The notes under the pieces are model-generated. The model was not told where the DNA came from. It did no database searches and saw nothing but the letters and a program-made list of their open reading frames with translations. The translations under genes and the position numbers were made by a program. Shown piece by piece: positions 55,585-64,000 of a DNA stretch of 64,000 bases (position 1 is its first letter; the number at the start of each line of letters is the position of its first letter). Source of the stretch: Acidobacteriota bacterium (GTDB taxonomy: Bacteria > Acidobacteriota > Terriglobia > Terriglobales > Acidobacteriaceae); contig JAFDVQ010000002.1 in assembly GCA_018268915.1 (NCBI GenBank), forward strand, positions 62,001 to 126,000, written 5' to 3'.

Positions 55585-57627
55585 ATGCTACCCCCGGATT
55601 CGATTGCGGCAAAAAACGTTGGCGTGTCAGGGGCTCTTTCGGCTCAGGTAGAAAATGTCGCAGTGCAAATCGTTCTGGGAGGCCTCGGCATCGTTCAGAG
55701 ACTCGCACTCCTCGCTGAGATCAGCAAATCGGCCCAGGAGGTGAATCGTCATGACATCGCTCAAGTCATAAACGAGTCAGTCAAAACGACAAAGACAGCA
55801 GATCCCGCAATAATCGATTCTCTGATCTCCGATTGCATCACGCGTGTTCAGCACCTGCTTTGCAATCGCAACTCCGAGACCATCTCCAACTCGCCAGGCT
55901 CCAGCGCATCCCCCGAAACTCCTTCCATAACCCCCCTTGGCGAAGACCGAGAACTGCTCAGCGACTTCGTCATGGAATCGCGCGATCACCTGTCTCAAGT
56001 CGAAGTGCAGATGATCACCCTTGAGAAGCATCCGAAGGATGCCGAGGCGATCAACACTACCTTTCGCGCGTTCCACACAATCAAAGGCCTCGCGGGATTC
56101 CTCGGGATGGATCACATCCGCGAAATCGCGCATGAGACCGAGACACTTCTCGATCTGGCCCGCAATCGCAGGCTCACCATATCCTCTGCAGTTGTGGATG
56201 TCGTCCTCGCAGCTGCGGACTTCCTGAAAGCCGCATTGCTAAATCTGGAGCAGTCGCTGTCCGGAACCCCACACTCGCCTCTTCCGGACCAGGCAGCACT
56301 GACTAACCGGCTTCGCTCCGCAGGATCAATCGACTACGAAGGCCTGGTGCCGTCAGTCAACTCGGAGCAGGGCAATGCCGTGCAGAATTCCGTCGCAGCA
56401 TCCCTTCCCGAATTAACCTCGTCTGAGCGGCGTGCGCCCGACGAACACAAGAATCAAACCTCCGACTCTAACTGCGTCAAAGTCGGAACCGCCAAACTCG
56501 ATTACCTGGTTGACATGGCCGGCGAGCTCGTCATCGCCGAATCCATGGTCCGTCATCATCCCGAATTCGCTCAGATCCACAGCCCTGCTCTACTCAACAG
56601 CCTTGCCCAGATGGCACGGATCACGAGTGAATTGCAAAAGACTGCCATGTCGATGCGCATGGTTCCCATCGGCGGGCTCTTCCAGAAGATGAGTCGGCTC
56701 ACGCGCGACCTGGCGCGCAAGACAGGAAAGCGCGTGGAGCTCGAGACCATCGGCTCTGATACCGAGCTTGATCGCAATGTGGTCGAAGAACTTGCCGATC
56801 CGCTGATGCACATGGTTCGCAATGCAATTGATCACGGTCTCGAACTCGAAACCGATCGTCTCGCAGCCGCTAAAGATTCAACCGGTCATCTTCGCCTGCG
56901 GGCAGGCCATCAGGCTGGACACATCGTCATCGAGATCGCCGATGACGGACGTGGGCTGGATCGCGATCGAATCCTGGCGAAAGCACGGCACATGGCTCTG
57001 ATCGAGGAGACAAGAAGCCTGCCTGATTCAGAACTCTTCGATCTGATCTTTCATCCAGGTTTCTCCACCGCCGTCGAAGTCACAGACGTCTCTGGCCGCG
57101 GCGTCGGAATGGATGTCGTCAGGAGAAAGATTCAGAAACTCCGCGGTCATGTCGAAATCTCATCGAGTCCCGGAACAGGAACGACATTCTGTCTGCGTCT
57201 TCCTATCACCCTCGCCATCATTGATGGCCTGGTTGTCGGAGTAGGCTCCGAACGCTATATCGTTCCAATCTTCTCCGTCCGCGAAATGCTTCGCCCGACC
57301 GCGGAAATGGTCTTCACCGTCGAAGGTGTACGTGAGGTGGCTCTGGTTCGTGACAAGCTGCTGCCCGTCGTACGACTCTACAAGCGATTTCAAATACAGC
57401 CGCGCTCCAAAGAAGCTGCCGAAAGCCTTCTCATCGTGGCCCAAGTGGCGGGCCGGGCATTCTGCCTCATGGTCGATGATCTGATCGGAAAACAGGAAGT
57501 CGTCATCAAGTCGCTTGGCGAAAGCATCAAGGAAGTCCCAGGCGTTGCCGGCGGGGCAATTCTAGGAGATGGCCGAGTCGGACTGATCCTCGATCTCGAA
57601 GGAATCTTCCAGGGTGTCGCGAAATGA
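55585..57627 (+). CDS. cheA: CheA histidine kinase of chemotaxis operon 2
   Basis: A 680-residue kinase. An N-terminal segment of about 125 residues (helical, then Ser/Pro-rich) precedes the Hpt domain with H164 in RAFHTIKGLAGFLGM. The dimer domain (GELVIAESMVRHH), ATPase (HMVRNAIDHGLE, DDGRGLD, GRGVGMDVV) and CheW-like domain follow. There is no receiver domain, unlike the CheA of cluster 1. ATG 55585 has AAGGA upstream; the frame to 55513 does not. Its stop overlaps the cheR start (ATGA). Confidence 0.93.
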   Translation: MLPPDSIAAKNVGVSGALSAQVENVAVQIVLGGLGIVQRLALLAEISKSAQEVNRHDIAQVINESVKTTKTADPAIIDSLISDCITRVQHLLCNRNSETISNSPGSSASPETPSITPLGEDRELLSDFVMESRDHLSQVEVQMITLEKHPKDAEAINTTFRAFHTIKGLAGFLGMDHIREIAHETETLLDLARNRRLTISSAVVDVVLAAADFLKAALLNLEQSLSGTPHSPLPDQAALTNRLRSAGSIDYEGLVPSVNSEQGNAVQNSVAASLPELTSSERRAPDEHKNQTSDSNCVKVGTAKLDYLVDMAGELVIAESMVRHHPEFAQIHSPALLNSLAQMARITSELQKTAMSMRMVPIGGLFQKMSRLTRDLARKTGKRVELETIGSDTELDRNVVEELADPLMHMVRNAIDHGLELETDRLAAAKDSTGHLRLRAGHQAGHIVIEIADDGRGLDRDRILAKARHMALIEETRSLPDSELFDLIFHPGFSTAVEVTDVSGRGVGMDVVRRKIQKLRGHVEISSSPGTGTTFCLRLPITLAIIDGLVVGVGSERYIVPIFSVREMLRPTAEMVFTVEGVREVALVRDKLLPVVRLYKRFQIQPRSKEAAESLLIVAQVAGRAFCLMVDDLIGKQEVVIKSLGESIKEVPGVAGGAILGDGRVGLILDLEGIFQGVAK

Positions 57628-58502
57628 TCAGATCAACGCTTCAGCCCAAAGCTCTGTCTGGCGCACAGTCGTCCCTGAGCCCCATTGTGCTGACGCACCG
57701 CGACTTCGCTCTTATTTCAGCGCTCGCTCACGAAGAGTTCGGCATCGAACTTGGACCGGGAAAAGAGCAGCTCGTGGCCGCCCGCGTCGGCAAGTTGATG
57801 CGGCGCCTGAGCTTTTCGAGCTTTCGCGAATTCTACGGACATCTTCAAGCAGATCGCACGGGCCAGTGCCTTACGCAGCTGATTGATAGCCTTACCACCA
57901 ACCACACCAGTTTCTTTCGCGAGCAGGCACACTTCGCCTTCTTAGTGCAGCACGTCTTCCCTGCGTGGGAGAGCAGTCGTCCGATGCGCATCTGGAGCGC
58001 AGCCTGTTCCACCGGCGAGGAGCCATACACCATCGCCCTGATCGCAAACGAGCACTTTCAGAGTCGTCGGCAGCCTGCGCCGCACATCCTCGCTTCCGAC
58101 ATCTCAACTCATGCGCTTGATACAGCCCAAAAAGGCGCATACCCCGCCCAGCGCCTGCAGCATGCGCTGGCCCCCTGGCTTCGCAAGCACCTCCTTCGCG
58201 GCGAAGGTCAATGGGATGGGTGGTATCGAATGCGCCCGGAAATCATGGATATGGTTGAGTTCCGCCGAATCAATCTCATCCATCCGTTACCCGACATCGG
58301 CAGATTCGATGTGATCTTCTGCCGAAACGTCATGATCTATTTCAGCCATCAGACACAGGCGCAACTCGTGAGTCGGCTTGCTGCGTGCCTGGAGCCCGGA
58401 GGCTACCTGCTTGTCGGACACTCGGAGACGCTGACAGGAATTCAGCATGGCCTTCAGCACGTGCAACCGGCAATCTATCGCAAGCGAGGCGCTTCGAAAT
58501 GA
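57624..58502 (+). CDS. cheR: CheR methyltransferase of chemotaxis operon 2
   Basis: A 292-residue SAM-dependent methyltransferase for MCP glutamates. Motifs: TNHTSFFRE, IWSAACSTGEEPYT (SAM site), ASDIST and DVIFCRNVMIYF. The N-terminal 30 residues are extra and polar. Both ends overlap neighbours by ATGA (cheA upstream, cheD downstream). Confidence 0.95.
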   Translation: MIRSTLQPKALSGAQSSLSPIVLTHRDFALISALAHEEFGIELGPGKEQLVAARVGKLMRRLSFSSFREFYGHLQADRTGQCLTQLIDSLTTNHTSFFREQAHFAFLVQHVFPAWESSRPMRIWSAACSTGEEPYTIALIANEHFQSRRQPAPHILASDISTHALDTAQKGAYPAQRLQHALAPWLRKHLLRGEGQWDGWYRMRPEIMDMVEFRRINLIHPLPDIGRFDVIFCRNVMIYFSHQTQAQLVSRLAACLEPGGYLLVGHSETLTGIQHGLQHVQPAIYRKRGASK

Positions 58503-59032
58503 AAGAGCTTGTTATCGGCGTAGGCGACGGAGGTGTCAGCCGCGATGCCGACGCCATGCTGATCACCTACGCCCTCGGTTCCTGCGTCGCGCTCATGGTG
58601 CACGATCCGGTCGCCAGGATCGCAGGCATGGTTCACTACATGCTCCCTGAGTCGCCGCAATCACAGCCCGAACGTGACGCGCGGCCATTCAAATTCGCCG
58701 ATACGGCTATCCCCCTTCTTCTGCGAGCCGCACTCGCGCAAGGCGCGGACAGGAACCGTCTCAAAGTCTTCGCCGCTGGAGGCGCCCAGATCATGAACGA
58801 CAACTCCATCTTCAACGTCGGCAAGCGCAACTGCCTCGCTCTGCGCAAAGCTCTATGGAAGTTTGGCCTGGTCGCCCACGCCGAAGATATCGGAGGCACG
58901 ACGGTCAGGACCGTCCGCATGGAGGTCGGCAGCGGTCGCGTATGGCTTCAATCTCCTGCAGGCGAGCGCTGGGAATTGAATGCACGGAGGAAACCTGTTG
59001 CGGCATCGACGGAGGAATCCTCATGGCGTTGA
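58499..59032 (+). CDS. cheD: CheD chemoreceptor glutamine deamidase
   Basis: A 177-residue CheD protein with the catalytic Cys in ALGSCVALM and His in GMVHYMLPES; Thr in FADTAIPLLL completes the triad. CheD deamidates MCP glutamines and, in Bacillus, binds CheC to feed back on the kinase. A CheX/CheC-type gene is two genes downstream. The ATG overlaps the cheR stop; the long upstream frame is a shadow. Confidence 0.93.
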   Translation: MKELVIGVGDGGVSRDADAMLITYALGSCVALMVHDPVARIAGMVHYMLPESPQSQPERDARPFKFADTAIPLLLRAALAQGADRNRLKVFAAGGAQIMNDNSIFNVGKRNCLALRKALWKFGLVAHAEDIGGTTVRTVRMEVGSGRVWLQSPAGERWELNARRKPVAASTEESSWR

Positions 59033-59409
59033 ACATTCTAATCGTCGACGATTCGCCAGTGATGCGGACCTTCCTTCGCAAAGTCGTTCAACTGACCGGG
59101 CTGGCCGTCGGACAGTTCAGCGAGGCCGGTGATGGCGAAGCCGCTCTGAACCTGCTCCGCGAAAGATGGATGGACCTGGTTTTGACCGACATCAACATGC
59201 CGCGGATGAACGGCGAAGAGTTCGTCAGGCAATTAGGGCTGGACAATATGCTCCGCGATATACCCGTCATCGTCGTCTCCACTGACGCAAGTCATGATCG
59301 CATTGACCGCATGATCAAATTGGGGGCACGCGGTTATATCTCCAAGCCATTCCAGCCGGAAACACTGCGCGACGAGGTCGAAAGAATCTTGGGGGTTTGC
59401 AATGGCTGA
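59023..59409 (+). CDS. cheY: CheY response regulator of operon 2
   Basis: A 128-residue single receiver: VDDSP acidic pocket (D9-D10), phosphorylated D56 in LTDINMPRMNG, VVSTDAS for the switch Ser/Thr and YISKPF with the Lys. It would carry the signal from CheA to the flagellar motor or another output. GGAGGAATCCTC precedes the ATG; it overlaps cheD by 10 and cheX by 8 bases. Confidence 0.93.
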   Translation: MALNILIVDDSPVMRTFLRKVVQLTGLAVGQFSEAGDGEAALNLLRERWMDLVLTDINMPRMNGEEFVRQLGLDNMLRDIPVIVVSTDASHDRIDRMIKLGARGYISKPFQPETLRDEVERILGVCNG

Positions 59410-59839
59410 CCCAGCCCTGGACAATCTCATCATTGCCGCCGTCGCGGAAGTCCTCGAAACGATGTTCTTCACAGAGATTCTGCAAGTCGGTGGTTCCCAC
59501 CCAAGTCTCCCTGCTCTCGGAGCTCGTGTGGCATTTACAGGCCACAACTCCGGTATCGTTTCGATTCGAATCTCCGAAGCTGCTGCACGCTCTCTAACGG
59601 CGTCGTTCCTCGGCGAATCAGAGGAATCGCTAAGCCAAACTCAAGTCGCCAATCTTGTCTGCGAATTGGCAAATATGCTTTGCGGATGCATCGTTTCAAA
59701 GATGGCAGCCCACGGATGCTTCACGCTCGACTCACCTGAGTTGATCGATGGATCAACTCAAGAATCGACTGAGCGTCCTGAGATTCGGCAGAGTTTCGCA
59801 ATCGAGCGGGGCTCCCTGACCGTCTCCCTCAATGAGTGA
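59402..59839 (+). CDS. cheX: CheX/CheC-like CheY-P phosphatase
   Basis: A 145-residue protein of the CheC/CheX/FliY fold. The helix VANLVCELANMLCG carries the E-x-x-N-x-x-x-G catalytic signature (E and N); only one such motif is present, as in CheX. It should remove phosphate from CheY encoded just upstream. It overlaps cheY by 8 bases and is followed at once by cheB. Confidence 0.82.
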   Translation: MADPALDNLIIAAVAEVLETMFFTEILQVGGSHPSLPALGARVAFTGHNSGIVSIRISEAAARSLTASFLGESEESLSQTQVANLVCELANMLCGCIVSKMAAHGCFTLDSPELIDGSTQESTERPEIRQSFAIERGSLTVSLNE

Positions 59840-60901
59840 ATGTCGATGACTGATCAAAGCCGGACCAGGGTCCTCATCGTCGACGATTCGGCGATTGTGC
59901 GTAAGGTCCTCACAGACGCCTTGTCGGGTGAGCCGGATATAGAAGTCGTCGGCACCGCACCAGATCCGTACGTTGCCCGTGACAAGATCCTTTCCTTGAA
60001 GCCTGACGTGCTCACCCTTGATCTTGAGATGCCCCGCATGGATGGGCTCACCTTTCTCAAAAAAGTCATGCACTATCAGCCGATGCCGGTGATCGTAATC
60101 AGCTCCCTCGGAGTCGCCTCAAGTCAGACTGCGTTGCAGGCTCTCGAAGCTGGAGCCATCGACGTCCTTGCCAAACCAGGCGGCCCTCAATCCGTCGGCG
60201 AACTCCGGCTAGTCGTAGCGGCAAAAATCCGTGCCGCCAGAGTCGCTCGGCTGCGAAAAATCGAGGAGGCCCATCCAAATCCGCATCGGCCCACAGTTTC
60301 AAAGTCTCCGCCACCTTACTCGGCATACGCGATCATCGCAATCGGCGCCTCTACGGGCGGAACGGAAGCAATCCGCAGCATCCTCACTGAGCTTCCTGAA
60401 AACTCCCCCGCAGTCGTCATCGCTCAGCACATTCCAGCCGTCTTCTCCCGATCCTTCGCCAATCGCCTCAACGAGCTATGCGCAATCCATGTTCGCGAGG
60501 CCGAGCACGGCGACAAGCCTGAGCCCGGTGTTGCCCTCATCGCGCCTGGAAATTTTCACATGCTTCTCCGTCGCGCCGCGTCCGGCTACCGCGTCGAAAT
60601 CAAAGACGGTCCTCTCGTTTGTTTCCAGCGCCCAGCCGTGGATGTCTTGTTCCATTCCGTCGCTGAAGCCGCTGGCTCGAACGCCACCGCCGCCATCCTC
60701 ACAGGAATGGGCTCTGATGGAGTTCAGGGAATGCGTGCATTGAAGAAAGCTGGTGCCCGAACCATCGCTCAGGACGAGGAGAGCTGCGTGGTGTTCGGCA
60801 TGCCCAAGGAAGCCATCAAGTCGGGTGCTATAGACCATGTTCTCCCTCTTCCGGCCATCCCTGACGCACTTCTCGCCGGATCAAGCCTGTGCAATCGCTA
60901 G
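59840..60901 (+). CDS. cheB: CheB methylesterase/response regulator of operon 2
   Basis: A 353-residue protein: receiver with VDDSA and the phosphorylated Asp in LDLEMPRMDG, then a methylesterase domain with Ser in GASTGGTEA, His in AQHIPAVFSRS and Asp in TGMGSDG. Its ATG is directly after the cheX stop; another ATG is two codons on. It closes the operon. The 72-base gap before recQ has no clear terminator. Confidence 0.95.
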   Translation: MSMTDQSRTRVLIVDDSAIVRKVLTDALSGEPDIEVVGTAPDPYVARDKILSLKPDVLTLDLEMPRMDGLTFLKKVMHYQPMPVIVISSLGVASSQTALQALEAGAIDVLAKPGGPQSVGELRLVVAAKIRAARVARLRKIEEAHPNPHRPTVSKSPPPYSAYAIIAIGASTGGTEAIRSILTELPENSPAVVIAQHIPAVFSRSFANRLNELCAIHVREAEHGDKPEPGVALIAPGNFHMLLRRAASGYRVEIKDGPLVCFQRPAVDVLFHSVAEAAGSNATAAILTGMGSDGVQGMRALKKAGARTIAQDEESCVVFGMPKEAIKSGAIDHVLPLPAIPDALLAGSSLCNR

Positions 60902-60973
60902 CCGTTCATCACTTTTGCGAACGATTGAGAGACATCATTCCCCAGCAGTCTGCATCCAACAATCCGTCACCTT

Positions 60974-62443
60974 ATGCCTTCCCGGATCAGAAAACCAATC
61001 GACATCTCCGCCGCCGCTCAGAAGCTGCTCGGTTTCAAATCTCTTCGCCCAGGCCAGCGTGAAGCCATCCAGAGCCTCCTCGAAGGGCGAGACACTTTGC
61101 TCGTCCAGCCAACCGGCTCGGGCAAATCGGCCGTCTACCAGATCGCAGGCAGCCTCCTTGCCGGCTCCACTGTCATCATCTCGCCTCTTATCGCTCTGCA
61201 AAAAGATCAGGCAGAGTCCATCCAGGCCAGCAAGCTCGATGAGACTGCTGTCGTCAACTCCACTCTCGGTGCCGCTGAGCACCAGGACACCCTCGACCGC
61301 ATCGCAGAAGGCGAAGTCGAGTTCATATTCCTCGCTCCTGAACAGCTCCGCAACCCTGAGACCCTCGGCCGACTTCGAAGTGCCAACGTCTCGCTCTTTG
61401 CCATCGACGAGGCGCACTGCATCAGTCACTGGGGACACGATTTCCGCCCCGACTATCTCGAGCTCGCCCATGTAATCGAAGCACTTGATCGTCCGGTCGT
61501 TTTGGCAATGACGGCGACTGCGTCCAGGGAAGTTCGCTCCGAGATCATCGAAAGACTTGGTATGCGCGAGCCGCGCGTATTCGTCCATGGCTTCGACCGC
61601 CCTAACATCTCTCTTCGCGTCGACCTCTTCAGCGAAGAGGACGAGAAACTCGAAGCAGTAGTCAAGCGCGTAGAATTTGCTGAGAAACCAGGCATTGTCT
61701 ACGTCGCAACACACAAGCACGCCGAAAGCCTGACGAAAGATCTGAAAGAGCGCGGAGTCGACGCCGTCTTCTATCATGGCGGCCTCAAAGCAAAGGATCG
61801 TGACGAAGCCCAGGATCGCTTCATGAGAGGCGATGTTCCGGTCATCGTCGCCACCAATGCTTTCGGCATGGGCGTCGACAAGCCCGACATCCGCTTCGTC
61901 TACCACGCAGACGTGAGCGACTCCCTCGACGGCTATTATCAGGAAGTTGGCCGCGCCGGCCGTGACGGCCAGCCTGCTGAAGCAGTGCTCTTCTATCGTC
62001 CGGGCGACATCGCCTCGCAACGCTATAAGACAGGTGCAGGACGCGTAAACTCGGCCGACCTGCAGGCAATCACCGACGCCCTTGTCTCAAAAGACAAATC
62101 AGCCAGCCCCCGAGAGCTGAGTCATGACACAGGCTTATCCCAGCGCAAGGTCATCAGCATCGTTCACAAACTCGAAGAAGTAGGCGCGGCCGAGAAGCTT
62201 ACCTCAGGCGAGATTCAGTTGGTGCATAAGAAGACTTCCGCGCAGATGATCGAAGCCGCATCCGAACAGCAGCACATTCTCAAGGAGCAGAGAGCACGCC
62301 GCCTCCAGCAGATGCAGCTCTACGCAGAGGGCCGGAGCTGCCGCCGCTCATTCCTTCTCCATTACTTCGGCGACGATACCGGCAGCCCATGCGGAAACTG
62401 CGATCGCTGCGAGGCAATGGGCGGAATGGCGATAGCGCGCTGA
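60974..62443 (+). CDS. recQ: RecQ-family ATP-dependent DNA helicase
   Basis: A 489-residue superfamily 2 helicase. Motif 0 is FRPGQ-like (LRPGQREAI), Walker A is QPTGSGKS, the box is DEAHCISHWGHDFRPDY with the RecQ aromatic loop, and QEVGRAGRDG is motif VI. The Zn-binding Cys residues are at the end (SCRRSF, CGNCDRC). A winged-helix-like part is short and no HRDC domain follows, so it is a short RecQ. It unwinds DNA 3' to 5' in recombination repair. Confidence 0.92.
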   Translation: MPSRIRKPIDISAAAQKLLGFKSLRPGQREAIQSLLEGRDTLLVQPTGSGKSAVYQIAGSLLAGSTVIISPLIALQKDQAESIQASKLDETAVVNSTLGAAEHQDTLDRIAEGEVEFIFLAPEQLRNPETLGRLRSANVSLFAIDEAHCISHWGHDFRPDYLELAHVIEALDRPVVLAMTATASREVRSEIIERLGMREPRVFVHGFDRPNISLRVDLFSEEDEKLEAVVKRVEFAEKPGIVYVATHKHAESLTKDLKERGVDAVFYHGGLKAKDRDEAQDRFMRGDVPVIVATNAFGMGVDKPDIRFVYHADVSDSLDGYYQEVGRAGRDGQPAEAVLFYRPGDIASQRYKTGAGRVNSADLQAITDALVSKDKSASPRELSHDTGLSQRKVISIVHKLEEVGAAEKLTSGEIQLVHKKTSAQMIEAASEQQHILKEQRARRLQQMQLYAEGRSCRRSFLLHYFGDDTGSPCGNCDRCEAMGGMAIAR

Positions 62444-62514
62444 GACCGCTGATACGCACCGAAAGCGATTCACAGCTCGTCGATCAAAGCTTGCTTCGCG
62501 AGGTCATTTGAAAC

Positions 62515-63273
62515 CTAGGCCACTGCCGCGTTTGCCTCAAGACTGAAGTCTGCCAGCAGGGGCAAATGATCTGACGCGATCAGCGCCTTCCTGCTGCGCC
62601 AAACAGTCGTGTCCTCGAGTTTCAACGGCTCTTCGTAGTAGCAATAATCCAGGCTGAGAAGAGGTAAGACCCCGGGGTACGTCCGCTCAAATCGGAATGA
62701 TGGGCGGGGCCGGTGGCTTAAAAAACTTTTCTGCAGCGTTTTCGTCGTTCGCCCGCGCGTCCATTCGTTGAAGTCACCAATCACGATGCGCGGTCCGCTC
62801 AATTCAGGCTTGGCGAGAATCTCCTCCCCTATCAGTGCCTCGATCTGCTTCCGGCGCTCCATGTAGCCGGTTCCGAAGTGCACATTGAACACATTCACCC
62901 TCAATCCATCCCCCAGGTCGACGACGCAGTGCAGGACGCCGCGCTCCTCTCGCCTCGCTTTTGGAAGTTCATGCGTATGCGCTTCCAGGATGGGAAAACG
63001 CGACAAGACCATGTTGCCGTAGCGTCCGCCATGCAGCGGCCGCGTCTTGCCGAACGCCATGTGCAGCCATGGAAAGGCCGCCGCAATCTGGTTTGCCTGG
63101 TCGTATTTGCCGGCATCGTCCTGCGCATCGACAATCTCCTGCAGGCACAGGATGTCCATGTCGAGTTCTGAAATTACCCGAATGACGCGCTCGGAGGAAA
63201 TTGTCCCGTGAATCCCGCGGCATTTATGCGTATTGTAAGAAGCCACTCGAAATCGAATCGAAGGTTTGCTCAT
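62515..63273 (-). CDS. Endonuclease/exonuclease/phosphatase family protein
   Basis: A 252-residue EEP-fold protein: VASYNTHKCRG, CLQEIVD with the metal-binding Glu, NVFNVHFG, IVIGDFNEW with the catalytic D-x-N and SDHLPLLADF with the final Asp-His. The family covers nucleases and phosphatases of lipids. It is coupled by ATGA to the phospholipase D-type gene before it, an arrangement often seen with cardiolipin synthase genes, which points to a phospholipid or membrane role. The longer frame to 63339 lies inside the upstream gene. Confidence 0.88.
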   Translation of the reverse strand: MSKPSIRFRVASYNTHKCRGIHGTISSERVIRVISELDMDILCLQEIVDAQDDAGKYDQANQIAAAFPWLHMAFGKTRPLHGGRYGNMVLSRFPILEAHTHELPKARREERGVLHCVVDLGDGLRVNVFNVHFGTGYMERRKQIEALIGEEILAKPELSGPRIVIGDFNEWTRGRTTKTLQKSFLSHRPRPSFRFERTYPGVLPLLSLDYCYYEEPLKLEDTTVWRSRKALIASDHLPLLADFSLEANAAVA

Positions 63274-64000
63274 TGCTGTCTCAGGAAAACCAATCCCATT
63301 AGCTCTGTTGCTCGCTCCGTCACTGGCCGGTGTTCCCATTCCTGGAGAGATATCCTTCTGCTCTGCTCCAGATCCTCAGCCATATCGCTTTCGAAGCGTG
63401 TAGCAATTTCCACGTCTCGCACAGCCAGATTCACTTCATCATTAATGCCGAATGAACGGTTGTCGAAATTCGTAGATCCCACAACCACCCACAGATTATC
63501 TATGCACAATACCTTGGCGTGAATCATGGCAGGTTGGTATTCGTAGACTTCCGCCCCTGCCTTTAGTAATCCGCCATATCCGGCGCGGCTGGTACTGCGC
63601 GTAACCATATGATCGCTCTTCCGGCCCGGAACGAGAATCCGTACCCGGATCCCGCGTTCCACAGCCCGGCACAATTCCTTCATCAGGTTCTTATCCGGCA
63701 GAAAATACGGCGTCGTGATTGAGATGCTCTCCTTCGCAGATGCAAGCAGCAGCTGGAAGAGCATCCTCGCCCGCGTACCTCCACCAACTGTCGGAGTGCT
63801 GTTCACCACCATCGCCACCAGCGGATTCTGATTCTGGATGCTCGGAAAGTAAGCCTCTCCCGTCAGAACTTCGCCGGACGTAGCCAGCCAATTCTCCGCA
63901 AACGTCGCCTGCAGATTGCAGACGGCCTCTCCTTCAACTCGAACATAGGAGTCCCGCCAGCGCGGATGCCCCCTTACGCCCGTGTACCACTGGTCCGCAA
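63270..64000 (-). CDS. Phospholipase D/cardiolipin synthase-type protein (N-terminus beyond the window)
   Basis: At least 243 residues are read from the right edge in an open frame to the stop at 63270. Visible are YTGVRGHPRWRDSYVRVEG and FAENW upstream, and the C-terminal HKD motif IHAKVLCIDN with GSTNFDNRSF. The first HKD motif should lie beyond the edge. Such enzymes join or cut phospholipid head groups by way of a phospho-His; with the downstream EEP gene a ClsB-like role is likely. The Met at 63818 is internal, not the start. Confidence 0.88.
   Translation of the reverse strand, partial: ADQWYTGVRGHPRWRDSYVRVEGEAVCNLQATFAENWLATSGEVLTGEAYFPSIQNQNPLVAMVVNSTPTVGGGTRARMLFQLLLASAKESISITTPYFLPDKNLMKELCRAVERGIRVRILVPGRKSDHMVTRSTSRAGYGGLLKAGAEVYEYQPAMIHAKVLCIDNLWVVVGSTNFDNRSFGINDEVNLAVRDVEIATRFESDMAEDLEQSRRISLQEWEHRPVTERATELMGLVFLRQQ

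Noticed and set aside
1..64000. CRISPR array, rRNA, tRNA, prophage or toxin-antitoxin gene
   Set aside because: No regularly spaced repeats, no RNA gene folds and no phage or toxin-antitoxin-like genes were seen on either strand.

Overview
The window is about 58% GC and gene dense, and reads like a chromosomal segment of a Gram-negative, aerobic or microaerobic, motile heterotroph. The gene content (a bc complex joined to a cbb3 oxidase by a multiheme cytochrome, a GH92 mannosidase, a TonB-dependent receptor, two chemotaxis systems, a selenocysteine formate dehydrogenase) fits Acidobacteriota, probably class Terriglobia. That placement is inferred from gene content; there is no rRNA or tRNA in the window to confirm it.

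Layout. 1-2,090: a GT2 glycosyltransferase, then a decayed stretch with a beta-propeller-like fragment, a REP-like hairpin and an IS110 transposase remnant. 2,090-8,588: an SRAP (YedK/HMCES) protein divergent from a 1,471-residue Lhr helicase, then a cysteine-desulfurase-like PLP enzyme. 8,843-21,902: a continuous plus-strand respiratory cluster with a CcoS-like peptide, Rieske protein, cytochrome b, a seven-heme cytochrome c, CcoN, CcoO, small CcoQ/S-like and heme-less CcoP-like subunits, a GltD-like iron-sulfur flavoprotein, a SafE-like membrane protein, CcoG, a small membrane protein and the CcoI copper ATPase.

22,038-41,169 is a signalling island. A hybrid kinase with REC and Hpt domains is followed by a receiver protein. 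A minus-strand operon then runs from 34,273 down to 25,088: REC-PP2C phosphatase, RsbW-like kinase, STAS protein, CheA-REC, MCP, CheW, CheB, CheR. Divergent from it is a plus-strand operon of a receiver protein, REC-PAS-GGDEF-EAL, TonB-dependent receptor, YfiR and a membrane histidine kinase. Sigma-28 (FliA)-type promoter motifs lie before the hybrid kinase, on both sides of the divergent promoter region, and before the second che operon. The arrangement suggests chemotaxis-type sensing wired to a partner-switching module and c-di-GMP turnover, co-regulated with motility.

41,181-46,271 (minus) is a three-gene formate dehydrogenase operon. The catalytic subunit has an in-frame UGA at the selenocysteine position, followed by a hairpin with a perfect stem and a GGUCU loop, so what looks like two ORFs is one selenoprotein gene. 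46,380-52,961 holds carbohydrate genes: a GH92 alpha-mannosidase, a beta-helix/beta-propeller protein and a Tat-exported aldo/keto reductase. 53,273-60,901 is a second, compact chemotaxis operon: cheW-mcp-cheA-cheR-cheD-cheY-cheX-cheB. The window ends with a RecQ helicase and, on the minus strand, an endonuclease/exonuclease/phosphatase protein translationally coupled to a phospholipase D/cardiolipin synthase-type gene cut by the right edge.
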